Source of the DNA: an uncultured Holophagaceae bacterium
GTDB taxonomy: Bacteria; Acidobacteriota; Holophagae; Holophagales; Holophagaceae
Reading direction: 5' to 3'
Length of the DNA stretch: 64,000 nt
NCBI GenBank assembly: GCA_903937385.1
Contig: CAIZZF010000005.1
Span: forward strand, 124,001-188,000
The position numbers and the translations under genes are program-made. The notes under the pieces are model-generated. The model was not told where the DNA came from and did not search any database. It saw nothing but the letters and a program-made list of their open reading frames with translations. This document shows positions 23,315 through 30,741 of this stretch, one piece after another. How positions within the stretch are numbered: the first letter of the stretch is position 1; every line of letters begins with the position of its first letter.

Positions 23315-24676
23315 ATGAAGTACTTCGCCCGCAAGGGTCCACCGGGTGCCGCTTCGGCCACGCTCTCCCTGGACCTCCGCACGATCCTGGACTCCATCAA
23401 CGATGGCGTCTTCACCGTGGACGACGACTTCCGCATCACCTCGTTCAACCGGGCCGCCGCCGAGATCATCGGCATCCCCCCCGAGCAGGCCCTGGGCCAG
23501 CAGTGCTGGAAGGTCTTCAACGCCGACATCTGCGAGGGCTCCTGCGCCCTCAAGGAGACCATGAGCACCGGGTCACCGCTGATCAACAAGCACGTGAACA
23601 TCCACACGTCCGCCCGGAAGAAGGTCTCCATCAGCGTGAGCACGGCCCTCCTGCGGGACCAGTCCGGCAAGGTGGTGGGCGGGGTCGAGTCCTTCCGCGA
23701 CCTGACCCTGGTGGAGGAGCTGCGCAAAGCCGTAGAAGGGCGCTCCAGCTTCCAGCACATGACCTCGGCCAACCACCAGATGTGGGAGATCTTCAAGCTC
23801 ATGCCCCTCATCGCCCAGAGCGACAGCACGGTGCTGATCCAGGGCGAGAGCGGCACCGGCAAGGAGCTCATGGCGCGGGCCATCCACGACCTCAGCGCCC
23901 GGGCCCGGAAGCCTCTGATCACGCTCAACTGCGGCGCCCTGCCCGACACCCTGCTGGAGGCAGAGCTGTTCGGCCACAAGGCCGGCGCGTTCACAGATGC
24001 CAAGCGGGACCGCAAGGGTCGCATCGCCGCCGCCGAGGGCGGCACGCTGTTCCTGGACGAGATCGGGGACATCTCACCGGCCCTCCAGGTCCGCCTCCTG
24101 CGGGTCCTGCAGGAGCGGACTTACGAGCCGCTGGGCTCCAGCGACTCGCTGAAGGCAAACGTCCGCTTCCTCGCGGCCACCCACCGGAATCTCCGCACCG
24201 AGGTCCAGGAGGGCCGCTTCCGGGAGGACCTCTTCTACCGGCTGAACGTCATGCAGATTGCAATACCCCCTCTGCGGGAACGGAAGGAAGACATCCCCGC
24301 CCTGGCCCATCGGTTCCTGGATCGCCAGACGGCCCTGCACGGCAAGCAGCTCCAGGGCTTCAGCCCCGAGGCCATGGACCGCCTGATGCGCCACGCCTGG
24401 CCTGGCAACATCCGGGAGCTCGAGAACGCCGTGGAACACGCCTTCGTGCTCTGCCGGCAGGGCCAGATCCGGCCCCAGGATCTGCCCGCCGCTCTGCAGG
24501 GCACGGCCTCCGAACCCCTCGCCGAAGGCGGGACGTTCCGAAGCAAAGACCTGCGCAGTCAGGAGATGGCCTCCATCCAGGCCGCCCTGGAGCGCCACGC
24601 CGGGAACCAGACCGCCGCGGCACGGGAGCTGGGGATTCACCCCACTACCCTCTGGCGCAAGCTCCGCCGCGCCTGA
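23315..24676 (+). CDS. Sigma-54-dependent transcriptional activator (PAS-AAA+-Fis)
   Basis: An N-terminal PAS domain (residues 20-135; ILDSINDGVFTVDDDFRITS) contains a Cys-x8-Cys-x3-Cys cluster at about 64, 73 and 77. The AAA+ domain spans about 147-385: GESGTGKELMARAIH (Walker A), GAFTDAKRDRKGRI, GGTLFLDEIGDIS (Walker B), the R-finger region and AWPGNIRELENAVEHA. A Fis-type helix-turn-helix ends the protein (NQTAAARELGIHPTTLWRKL). The sigma-54 contact loop reads GAFTDA in place of GAFTGA, a variant that occurs in other activators. ATG 23315 is chosen over ATG 23300 because GGGAG precedes it. Two dyads and a -24/-12 promoter lie directly downstream, so it most likely activates the adjacent cytochrome operon, perhaps in response to redox state. 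Confidence 0.92.
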   Translation: MKYFARKGPPGAASATLSLDLRTILDSINDGVFTVDDDFRITSFNRAAAEIIGIPPEQALGQQCWKVFNADICEGSCALKETMSTGSPLINKHVNIHTSARKKVSISVSTALLRDQSGKVVGGVESFRDLTLVEELRKAVEGRSSFQHMTSANHQMWEIFKLMPLIAQSDSTVLIQGESGTGKELMARAIHDLSARARKPLITLNCGALPDTLLEAELFGHKAGAFTDAKRDRKGRIAAAEGGTLFLDEIGDISPALQVRLLRVLQERTYEPLGSSDSLKANVRFLAATHRNLRTEVQEGRFREDLFYRLNVMQIAIPPLRERKEDIPALAHRFLDRQTALHGKQLQGFSPEAMDRLMRHAWPGNIRELENAVEHAFVLCRQGQIRPQDLPAALQGTASEPLAEGGTFRSKDLRSQEMASIQAALERHAGNQTAAARELGIHPTTLWRKLRRA

Positions 24677-24683
24677 GTCAAGT

Positions 24684-24730
24684 ATTGCAATTTGCATAAA
24701 TTCAAAGCTCCAATTGCACTGCAATTTGCA
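24684..24730 (+). promoter_or_regulatory. Two activator-binding dyads (TGCAATTTGCA)
   Basis: TGCAATTTGCA occurs exactly at 24686-24696 and 24720-24730, 34 bp apart. Each is a TGCAA-N-TTGCA dyad. They lie about 85 and 120 bp upstream of the -12 element, the normal distance for sigma-54 enhancer sites, and immediately behind the activator gene. Confidence 0.65.
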
Positions 24731-24797
24731 ATTCTTGTATTACCGTTTGGTTGATTATTAATATTCAAATAGTTGATAACATTGTAATTTTTCAAAC

Positions 24798-24813
24798 TGG
24801 CCTTGCAATTGCT
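24798..24813 (+). promoter_or_regulatory. Sigma-54 (-24/-12) promoter
   Basis: TGGCCTTGCAATTGCT fits the consensus TGGCAC-N5-TTGCW, with GG (-24) and GC (-12) separated by exactly ten bases. Transcription would begin near 24824 and run into the TroA-like and cytochrome genes. Confidence 0.75.
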
Positions 24814-24823
24814 TTTAGAGATC

Positions 24824-25046
24824 TAGCTGGGGTGTCTCCACGACCCCAGCCACTCATGGACCCAGCCCCCTGGGGCTTTCCGTCCACCCCCCAGCCCGAA
24901 AGGTCCGCGAGGACGGTCCCTCTTGACCGTCGCCCTGGGTCTACCGGCTCCCCCCTCAAGAGCACCCGAGCGCTGCTGCCAGGCACGGCTGAGCCGTCTC
25001 TGTCCAGGGCCTGCCCGGGGCCTGCCACCCACCCCGGGAGGTTGTC
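24824..25046 (+). other. Long structured 5' leader of the cytochrome operon
   Basis: About 220 bases separate the sigma-54 promoter from the first start codon. The segment can form two adjacent hairpins: GTCC-GCGA-GGAC, and ACGGTC-CCTCTT-GACCGT (within about 24904-24938). There is no convincing open frame. I could not match it to a riboswitch class. It may affect mRNA stability or translation of the downstream gene. Confidence 0.4.
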
Positions 25047-25967
25047 ATGCGAACCATCGGATTGTCTCGAGTGCTGGGCGTCCTCCTGGCCTGTCTGGCC
25101 CTGGCCGGTCCGGCCCTCGCCGCGCCCCCGAAGGCCCGGGAGGGCCACCTCACCGTGGCCGTGGCCGTGACCGATCTGGAACCCATCGTCCGGGCCGTGG
25201 GCGGCGGACAGGTGGAGACCGTGAACCTGTTCAAGGGCTGCCTCCTCAGGAAGGATCTGCATGTGGAGCCCGCTGCGAAGACCCGACTGGCCGCCTCGGA
25301 AGCCATCGTCTGGACCGGCTTCCTGAACGAGTCCGCGGCGATCTCCGCGGCGCTCCGTACCGCGGGAGCGCCTACGCCGAAGTGGATCGACGTGTCGAAG
25401 GGCGCGGCCCGGACCAACCTGCCCACCTCCAGCTGCGGCGGCTATGTGGATCCGGCCTACGCGGCGGGCGATCCGTTCTTCTGGCTGAATCCCAGCAACG
25501 GCGGCCTCATGGCCCGCTCCATCGCCCGGGGCCTGGGTGAGCTCCGACCGGCCCACCGGGCCCTGTTCATGGCCAATGCCGAGGCCTTCGAGAAGGCCCT
25601 GGCCCGGGACATCGACCGCTGGAAGGCAGCCCTCAAGCCTGTGCAGGGCCTGCGGGTGTTCGCGGCCCAGTGCGGCTGGCAGAACTTCTCTGCCGCCGTG
25701 GGGGGACCAGCCTTCGTGACCTGCAAGGGCACGCCGGACGAGCCGCCGAGCCCCCAGGCCCTGCTCCTGCACATCCGTGGCATGAAGGCAGAGCTGATCC
25801 TGGTGGATCCCAACACCCCCCAGGACTACATCGAGGCCTTCCGCGAGCACTCGAAGCTCAAGGTGCTCGAGGTCCCGTCCTCCATCGAAGGCATTCGCGG
25901 CGCCACGACCTACAGCGCCCTCTTCGAGAACCTGGTCAAGGTGCTCGTGGGCCAGGCCAAGCACTAG
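25047..25967 (+). CDS. TroA/ZnuA-like periplasmic metal-binding protein, no ABC partner
   Basis: A signal peptide (VLGVLLACLALAGPALAAPP) precedes the cluster A-I solute-binding fold: LTVAVAVTDLEPIVRAVGGG, then DLHVEPAAKTRLAASEAIVW at about 72-91, DPFFWLNPSNGGLMA, and the C-terminal LKVLEVPSS. In zinc/manganese-binding relatives the ligands are His residues in DPHxxEP, DPHxWLxP and a third His; here only the first His remains (DLH), the second is Phe (DPFFW) and the third region reads FAAQCGWQNF. Four Cys (LFKGCLL, TSSCGGY, AAQCGW, FVTCKG) could replace them. No ATPase or permease is adjacent. It is first in the sigma-54 operon; GGGAGG precedes ATG 25047. A metal or cofactor chaperone role for the cytochrome operon is inference. 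Confidence 0.75.
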   Translation: MRTIGLSRVLGVLLACLALAGPALAAPPKAREGHLTVAVAVTDLEPIVRAVGGGQVETVNLFKGCLLRKDLHVEPAAKTRLAASEAIVWTGFLNESAAISAALRTAGAPTPKWIDVSKGAARTNLPTSSCGGYVDPAYAAGDPFFWLNPSNGGLMARSIARGLGELRPAHRALFMANAEAFEKALARDIDRWKAALKPVQGLRVFAAQCGWQNFSAAVGGPAFVTCKGTPDEPPSPQALLLHIRGMKAELILVDPNTPQDYIEAFREHSKLKVLEVPSSIEGIRGATTYSALFENLVKVLVGQAKH

Positions 25968-26010
25968 GTCAGCCAAGCCTGCCCTCCTACGACTCTCACC
26001 GAGGTGCCCC

Positions 26011-26493
26011 TTGATCGAGCTCAACCTGGACCCCCGCGGGGAAAGAGGACCGGCCCCGGCCGTGGCCTTCACCCTCCGGCCCATCGGCCTCGTCCACGCG
26101 GCGTCGGTTAAGCGGGCCCGTCTGCCGAAATATTTTGTGCCCCGGGGGCGCGCCGCCCTCGAGCTGTTCCACCCCTACGCGCCGGGCCTCCAGGGCCTCT
26201 ACGAAGGCATGGACCTCTGGGTGATCACCTTCCATGCCCTCTCCGGCTACCTCCCCGGGGACGCCTGGCAGGGCGGGGAAGGCCTCCCCGGCGTCTTTGC
26301 CACCACAGCCCTCCAGCGGCCGAATCCCATTGAGTTCCTGCGGGCCAAGGTCATGACGGTCGATCCCGCGCAGGGGCTCCTCCACGTGGAAGGGCTGGAT
26401 GCGGAGGATGGCGCCCCCATTCTCGACATCCGCCCCGCCACCTCACCTCGCCACAGGCTCACCAGGCCCGGCGAAGACAAGGGCTCCCGATGA
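26011..26493 (+). CDS. TsaA-domain (TrmO/UPF0066-like) protein, 160 aa
   Basis: The TsaA fold is shown by FTLRPIGLVHA at residues 20-30, LQGLYEGMDLWVITFHALSG and the hallmark GVFATTALQRPNPIEFLRAK (canonical GVFATRSPxRPNPIG). TrmO uses S-adenosylmethionine to methylate N6 of t6A in tRNA; related proteins in metal-related operons are uncharacterised. The hallmark here lacks the usual Arg-Ser (TT in place of RS), so tRNA methylation is not assured; a second, canonical TsaA protein is encoded at 51.1 kb. Start TTG 26011 has GAGGTG five bases upstream. Its 3' end overlaps the NifX-like gene by four bases (ATGA). Confidence 0.8.
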   Translation: MIELNLDPRGERGPAPAVAFTLRPIGLVHAASVKRARLPKYFVPRGRAALELFHPYAPGLQGLYEGMDLWVITFHALSGYLPGDAWQGGEGLPGVFATTALQRPNPIEFLRAKVMTVDPAQGLLHVEGLDAEDGAPILDIRPATSPRHRLTRPGEDKGSR

Positions 26494-26882
26494 AGGTCGC
26501 CATCGCCATCAACAACCGGTCCGAGGTCTCGGCTCACTTCGGCCGCAGTCCCGCCTTCCTTGTCTTCCAGGTGGAGCAGGGCCAGATCCTGCACCGGGAG
26601 ATCCGGCCGAACGACCAGGCCGGGGCAAGTCATGAACACGGCGGGCCACAGGCTCATCCCCACGACCACAACCGGTTCGTCCAGCTGCTGGGGGACTGCC
26701 AGGCCGTGATCGGCCTCGGCATGGGGCCTGGCGCACGCCAGGCCCTGGAAGCGGCCGGCATCACTGTCCGCCTGCTGGAAGCGCCCACCTCCCCCGAAGA
26801 GGCGGCGATCCACTTCGAGACGGGCATGCTGCCCGCGGGGCCCCGTAGCTGCGGCGGAGGCCACGCCCACCCGCACCCCTGA
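26490..26882 (+). CDS. NifX/NifB-like FeMo-cofactor-type domain protein, His-rich
   Basis: The 130-residue protein begins MKVAIAINNRSEVSAHFGRS, the start pattern of the dinitrogenase iron-molybdenum cofactor domain (NifX, NafY, NifB C-terminus, MTH1175-like), and continues with GDCQAVIGLGMGPGARQALE and an AGITVRLLEAP strand. Inserted His-rich stretches (SHEHGGPQAHPHDHNR; CGGGHAHPHP at the C-terminus) suggest metal binding. No nitrogenase genes are present here, so a role in carrying iron, molybdenum or another metal cluster is more likely. It is translationally coupled to the TsaA gene and followed after 124 bases by the octahaem cytochrome gene. Confidence 0.8.
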   Translation: MKVAIAINNRSEVSAHFGRSPAFLVFQVEQGQILHREIRPNDQAGASHEHGGPQAHPHDHNRFVQLLGDCQAVIGLGMGPGARQALEAAGITVRLLEAPTSPEEAAIHFETGMLPAGPRSCGGGHAHPHP

Positions 26883-27006
26883 CCGCTGACTTCTCCCCAT
26901 CCAACCGGCCCCCGGGAGGGCGCAGCCCTGCCCTCCTCACTGAACCTTCTGGGGCGTTCCTGCCACCACGCCCTCGCCATGCGCTGTCCTGCCTTCTGGA
27001 GACCCC

Positions 27007-28623
27007 ATGCCGCACCCACCCCGAAGACCCTCGCCGCCGATGATGAGGCGGGCCTTGCAGACCCTGCTGGGACTCCTGGCCCTGCCCCTCGCCCTGGCCC
27101 AAGAGCCAGCACCGCCGCCAACGCCAGCGGGCCATGGTTCCTACACCATCGTGCATGTGGCCAAGAGCCGGCGCCAGACCGCGGATCACAGCAAGTTCAA
27201 GATCCTCAAGGGCCCCTTCAAGGATAGCGACGGCCCCGCGGTGACCCGGGCCTGCCTGACCTGCCACATGAAGGCGGCGGAGCAGGTCATGGCGACCTCC
27301 CACTGGACCTGGAACATCGCCAAGGACGGCAAGGACGGCTTCGGCAAGTCCACGCTCCTGGTGAACAACTACTGCATCTCCATCATCGGCGGCAACACCG
27401 AGTCCTGCGCCCGCTGCCATGCCGGCTACGGCTTCAAGGACAAGAGCTTCGACTTCACCAAGCAGGAAAACGTTGACTGCCTGGTCTGCCATGACACCAC
27501 CGGCGACTACGAGAAAGAGAAGGCCGGCTGGCCCAATCCCGGCGTGTCCCTGGCGGAAGTCGCCCAAAAGGTCGGTGCGCCCAGCAACCGCAACTGCGGC
27601 GTGTGCCACTTCTTTGGCGGCGGCGGCGACGCCACCAAGCACGGCGACCTGGACGACACGATCCTGAAGGCCCCCCGCGCCGAGGATGTGCACATGTCCA
27701 GACAGGGCGCGGGCATGGACTGCATCGACTGCCATGCCTCGGACGCGCACAAGGTGGGTGGTCCGAACTATGTCGTCCCCGCCGACCGGCGGGAGCAGGC
27801 CAAGTTCGCTGGGGAGAGCGTCTCCCGGATGTCCTGCGCCGCCTGCCACAGCGACTCGCCCCACAAGTCCTACATCCTGAACCGCCACTACCAGAAGGTG
27901 GCCTGCCAGACCTGCCACATCCCCACCTACGCACGCGGCACGCTGCCCACCAACACCTTCTGGGACTGGGCCTCCGCCGGGCGCCTGAAGAATGGCCGGG
28001 GCTACAAGGAAGAGGACGCGAACGGCTACGAGAAGTACAACAGCATCCATGGCGAGATGATCTGGGCGCGCAACGTCCGGCCCAGCTACGTCTGGTACAA
28101 CGGCACCCTGAAGTTCACCCGCCTGACGGATCGCATCACCGTGCCTGCCGATGGCAGGGTCATCCTGAATCCCGCAGAAGGGTCCTACACCGATCCCAAC
28201 GCCAAGATCTGGCCCTTCAAGTTCCATGAGGCCACCCAGCCCTTTGACCCTATCCTGCAGCACTTCGTGGCCCCCTACACCGCGGGGCCCAAGGGGTCCG
28301 GCGCCTACTGGGGCGACTGGGACTGGGACGTGGCGATCAAGATGGGCATGGAAACGGCTGGTCTGCCCTACAGTGGCCAGCACAGCTTCGTGAAGACCTC
28401 CATGCTCTGGCCTGTCACCCACATGGTGGCTCCCAAGGAACAGGCCCTTGCCTGCACGGAGTGTCACAAGCGCAATGGCCTCCTGGCCCAGGTCCCCGGT
28501 TTCTACCTCCTGGGACGGGACCACGGCGCTGGCGTCGATCTGCTCGGGTTCGGGGTGATTCTCCTGACCCTTCTCGGCGTGGGTATCCACGGCTTCATTC
28601 GCTTCACCCACGGACGCCCCTAG
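27007..28623 (+). CDS. Octahaem cytochrome c, tetrathionate-reductase (OTR) family
   Basis: Eight CxxCH haem-attachment motifs are present in order: CLTCH, CARCH, CLVCH, CGVCH, CIDCH, CAACH, CQTCH, CTECH. The order, spacing and flanks (TRACLTCHMKAAEQVMATSH near the N-terminus, SHWTW) match the OTR family, whose Shewanella member reduces tetrathionate, nitrite and hydroxylamine in vitro. An export signal (ALQTLLGLLALPLALAQ) starts the protein and one hydrophobic helix near the C-terminus (LLGFGVILLTLLGVGIHGF) would anchor it to the inner membrane facing the periplasm. GGAG precedes ATG 27007. The cytochrome b gene follows after eight bases and probably passes electrons from the quinone pool. 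The physiological substrate is unknown. Confidence 0.92.
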   Translation: MPHPPRRPSPPMMRRALQTLLGLLALPLALAQEPAPPPTPAGHGSYTIVHVAKSRRQTADHSKFKILKGPFKDSDGPAVTRACLTCHMKAAEQVMATSHWTWNIAKDGKDGFGKSTLLVNNYCISIIGGNTESCARCHAGYGFKDKSFDFTKQENVDCLVCHDTTGDYEKEKAGWPNPGVSLAEVAQKVGAPSNRNCGVCHFFGGGGDATKHGDLDDTILKAPRAEDVHMSRQGAGMDCIDCHASDAHKVGGPNYVVPADRREQAKFAGESVSRMSCAACHSDSPHKSYILNRHYQKVACQTCHIPTYARGTLPTNTFWDWASAGRLKNGRGYKEEDANGYEKYNSIHGEMIWARNVRPSYVWYNGTLKFTRLTDRITVPADGRVILNPAEGSYTDPNAKIWPFKFHEATQPFDPILQHFVAPYTAGPKGSGAYWGDWDWDVAIKMGMETAGLPYSGQHSFVKTSMLWPVTHMVAPKEQALACTECHKRNGLLAQVPGFYLLGRDHGAGVDLLGFGVILLTLLGVGIHGFIRFTHGRP

Positions 28624-28631
28624 GAGGCAGC

Positions 28632-29255
28632 ATGCGACGCATTGTTCTGTATGAAGGCTTCGAACGTTTCTGGCACTGGGCCCAGGCCCTCATCATCCTC
28701 ACGATGATGCTCACGGGCTTCGAGGTGCGGGGAGTCGGATGGCATCTCTTTGGGTTCCAGCGGGCCGTGGCCCTCCACAACATCCTGGCCGTGACCCTGC
28801 TGGTTCTCATCGTCTTCGCCATCTTCTGGCACTTCACCACTGGCGAGTGGCGCCAGTACATCCCGACCCGGAAATTTCTCCGCGAGATGATCGCCTTCTA
28901 TGTCACGGGGATCTTCAAGGGCGCGCCCCACCCGGTGCGGAAGCACCGCATGGCCAAGCTGAACCCCCTGCAGCGGCTGGCCTACTTTGGCTTCAAGGTG
29001 CTGATCATTCCCGTGCAAGTCACCAGTGGCGCCCTCTACTACTACTACCCAAACCTGCAGCACAGCCTGGGCTGGCCGCCCGCCACGCTCTGGGTCATTG
29101 CCGTGGTACACGTTCTGGGGGCCTTCGGCCTGGTGGCCTTCCTCATCGGCCACGTCTATCTGACCACCACCGGACACACGCCCTTGACCAACATCAAGGC
29201 GATGCTCACCGGCTGGGAAGAGCTTGAAGATGATGCGTATTTCGACGAGACCTAG
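28632..29255 (+). CDS. Di-haem cytochrome b561-type membrane subunit, 207 aa
   Basis: Four transmembrane segments with His residues placed for haem b ligation: FERFWHWAQALIILTMMLTG, VALHNILAVTLLVLIVFAIF plus WHFTTGEW, KVLIIPVQVTSGALYYYY, and VIAVVHVLGAFGLVAFLIGH. The family is the Ni-hydrogenase/formate dehydrogenase gamma-type cytochrome b. It starts at ATG 28632 directly behind AGGAGG and follows the octahaem cytochrome stop by eight bases. It likely oxidises menaquinol and hands electrons to the octahaem protein in the periplasm. The acidic C-terminus (EELEDDAYFDET) faces the cytoplasm. It is the last gene before a hairpin-containing gap and cydA. Confidence 0.9.
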   Translation: MRRIVLYEGFERFWHWAQALIILTMMLTGFEVRGVGWHLFGFQRAVALHNILAVTLLVLIVFAIFWHFTTGEWRQYIPTRKFLREMIAFYVTGIFKGAPHPVRKHRMAKLNPLQRLAYFGFKVLIIPVQVTSGALYYYYPNLQHSLGWPPATLWVIAVVHVLGAFGLVAFLIGHVYLTTTGHTPLTNIKAMLTGWEELEDDAYFDET

Positions 29256-29308
29256 AATCATTTTTTCTGAGTGAGACGGAGCCCGCTCCTGTGTTCCGGA
29301 GGAGGGAA

Positions 29309-29336
29309 GCCTTCACTGGAACGCAGGAGTGAAGGC
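29309..29336 (+). terminator. Hairpin between cytochrome b and cydA
   Basis: GCCTTCACT (29309-29317) and AGTGAAGGC (29328-29336) form a perfect nine-bp stem with a ten-base loop. No T-run follows, so it may be a Rho-assisted terminator, an RNA-processing site or an operator rather than a strong intrinsic terminator. It lies in the 149-base gap upstream of cydA. Confidence 0.45.
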
Positions 29337-29404
29337 CGTCTCCAGGTGCGCGTGAGACGATGTTTCTGGCTAGCGATCACATTGGCAACTGAGCAGGAGG
29401 CACC

Positions 29405-30733
29405 ATGGGCGATCCCCTTTTCTGGCACCGTTTGCAGTTCGGGTTTACGGCCACCTACCACTACCTGTTTCCGCAGCTCACCATGGGGCTGGCGCTTGTC
29501 ATCGTCATCTTCAAGGCCCTGGGGCTCCGGACCGGTGAGGCGCGGTACAGCGACGCGGCGCGCTTCTGGATCCGCATCTTCGGCATCAACTTCGCCGTGG
29601 GCGTGGTGACGGGCATCCCCCTCGAGTTCCAGTTCGGCACCAACTGGGCGCGCTTCTCCCAGCTCTCCGGGGGCATCATCGGCCAGACCCTGGGCATGGA
29701 GGGCATGTTCGCCTTCTTCCTCGAGAGCAGCTTCCTGGGCCTGCTGATCTGGGGCGAGAAGAAGCTCTCACCGAAGGGGCACTTCGGCGCGGCCGTGGCG
29801 CTGTGGCTGGGGAGCTGGCTGTCCGGCTACTTCATCATCGCCACCAACGCCTTCATGCAGCATCCCACGGGCTTCGCGGTGGCCGCGGACGGGACGCTGC
29901 AGCTCACCAGCTTCTGGGCCTTCCTGCTCAACCCCTGGGCTCTGGGCCAGTACGCGCACAACATGATCGCGGCGGTGGTGACCGGCTCCTTCGTGGTGGC
30001 CGCTGTCGGGGCCTACTGGACCCTCAAGGGCATCCATCCCGTGCAGGCCAATCTGAACCTCCGTACGGGTACCATCATGGGCTTGGTCTTCAGCGTCCTC
30101 GTCGCCTTCCCCACCGGGGATATTCAGGGGAAGCTCGTCGCGAAGCACCAGCCCATCACCCTGGCCGCCATGGAAGGGCGCTTCGAGAGCGGTCCCCGGG
30201 CGGCGCTCACCCTCATCGGGCAACCCGATGTCACCATGCACAAGATCGAGAACCCCATCAAGGTGCCCGCGGTGCTCAGCTTCATCGCCTTCGGGACCTT
30301 CTCCAGCAACGTCAAGGGCCTGCTGGAGTTTCCGCAGGACCAGTGGCCCCAGAACATCGAGCTGCTCTACTACGGCTTCCACATCATGGCCGGCCTCGGC
30401 ACCCTCATGATCGGCCTGATGGCCCTGGCCGTATTCCTGCTCTGGCGGGGCAAGCTGGCCACCACACGACCCCTCCTGTGGGCCGTGATGCTGGCAGTGC
30501 CCTTCCCCTACATCGCCACCACGGCCGGCTGGGTCGTGGCGGAGTTCGGCCGCCAGCCCTGGCTCATCTACGGCGTCCTGCGCACGGCCCAGGGCAGCTC
30601 GCCCCTGGTCCACGCGGGCCACACGGCCTTCACCACCCTGGGCTTCGCAGGGATCTTCGTCGTGCTCTCCATGCTGTGGCTGTTCCTGATCGGGCGAGAG
30701 CTTGCCCACGGCCCCGAATCCCCGGCGCACTAG
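29405..30733 (+). CDS. cydA: Cytochrome bd-type quinol oxidase subunit I (CIO-like)
   Basis: Subunit I of cytochrome bd: His19 in TATYHYLFPQLTMG (haem b595 ligand), QYAHNMIAA with the haem b558 His, and GFHIMAGLGTL with the Met ligand are all present, as is GRQPWLIYGVLRT. At 442 residues and with a short loop between helices 6 and 7, it is of the short Q-loop, cyanide-insensitive-oxidase (CioA) kind rather than the 520-residue E. coli type. About nine transmembrane helices. It reduces O2 to water using quinol without pumping protons, and typically protects anaerobes from oxygen. AGGAGGCACC precedes ATG 29405. cydB follows after eight bases. Confidence 0.95.
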   Translation: MGDPLFWHRLQFGFTATYHYLFPQLTMGLALVIVIFKALGLRTGEARYSDAARFWIRIFGINFAVGVVTGIPLEFQFGTNWARFSQLSGGIIGQTLGMEGMFAFFLESSFLGLLIWGEKKLSPKGHFGAAVALWLGSWLSGYFIIATNAFMQHPTGFAVAADGTLQLTSFWAFLLNPWALGQYAHNMIAAVVTGSFVVAAVGAYWTLKGIHPVQANLNLRTGTIMGLVFSVLVAFPTGDIQGKLVAKHQPITLAAMEGRFESGPRAALTLIGQPDVTMHKIENPIKVPAVLSFIAFGTFSSNVKGLLEFPQDQWPQNIELLYYGFHIMAGLGTLMIGLMALAVFLLWRGKLATTRPLLWAVMLAVPFPYIATTAGWVVAEFGRQPWLIYGVLRTAQGSSPLVHAGHTAFTTLGFAGIFVVLSMLWLFLIGRELAHGPESPAH

Positions 30734-30741
30734 GAGACCCC

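Noticed and set aside
24824-25046. Possible c-di-GMP (GEMM) riboswitch in the cytochrome leader
   Set aside because: A CGAAAG loop and GGTCTACC-like bases are present, but the invariant GGACGCAAAGCC core is not.
26761-28611. 616-residue minus-strand frame over the octahaem cytochrome
   Set aside because: Codon-shadow of the GC-rich plus-strand gene; composition (His/Gly/Val/Asp runs) lacks any domain, while the plus frame has eight CxxCH motifs.
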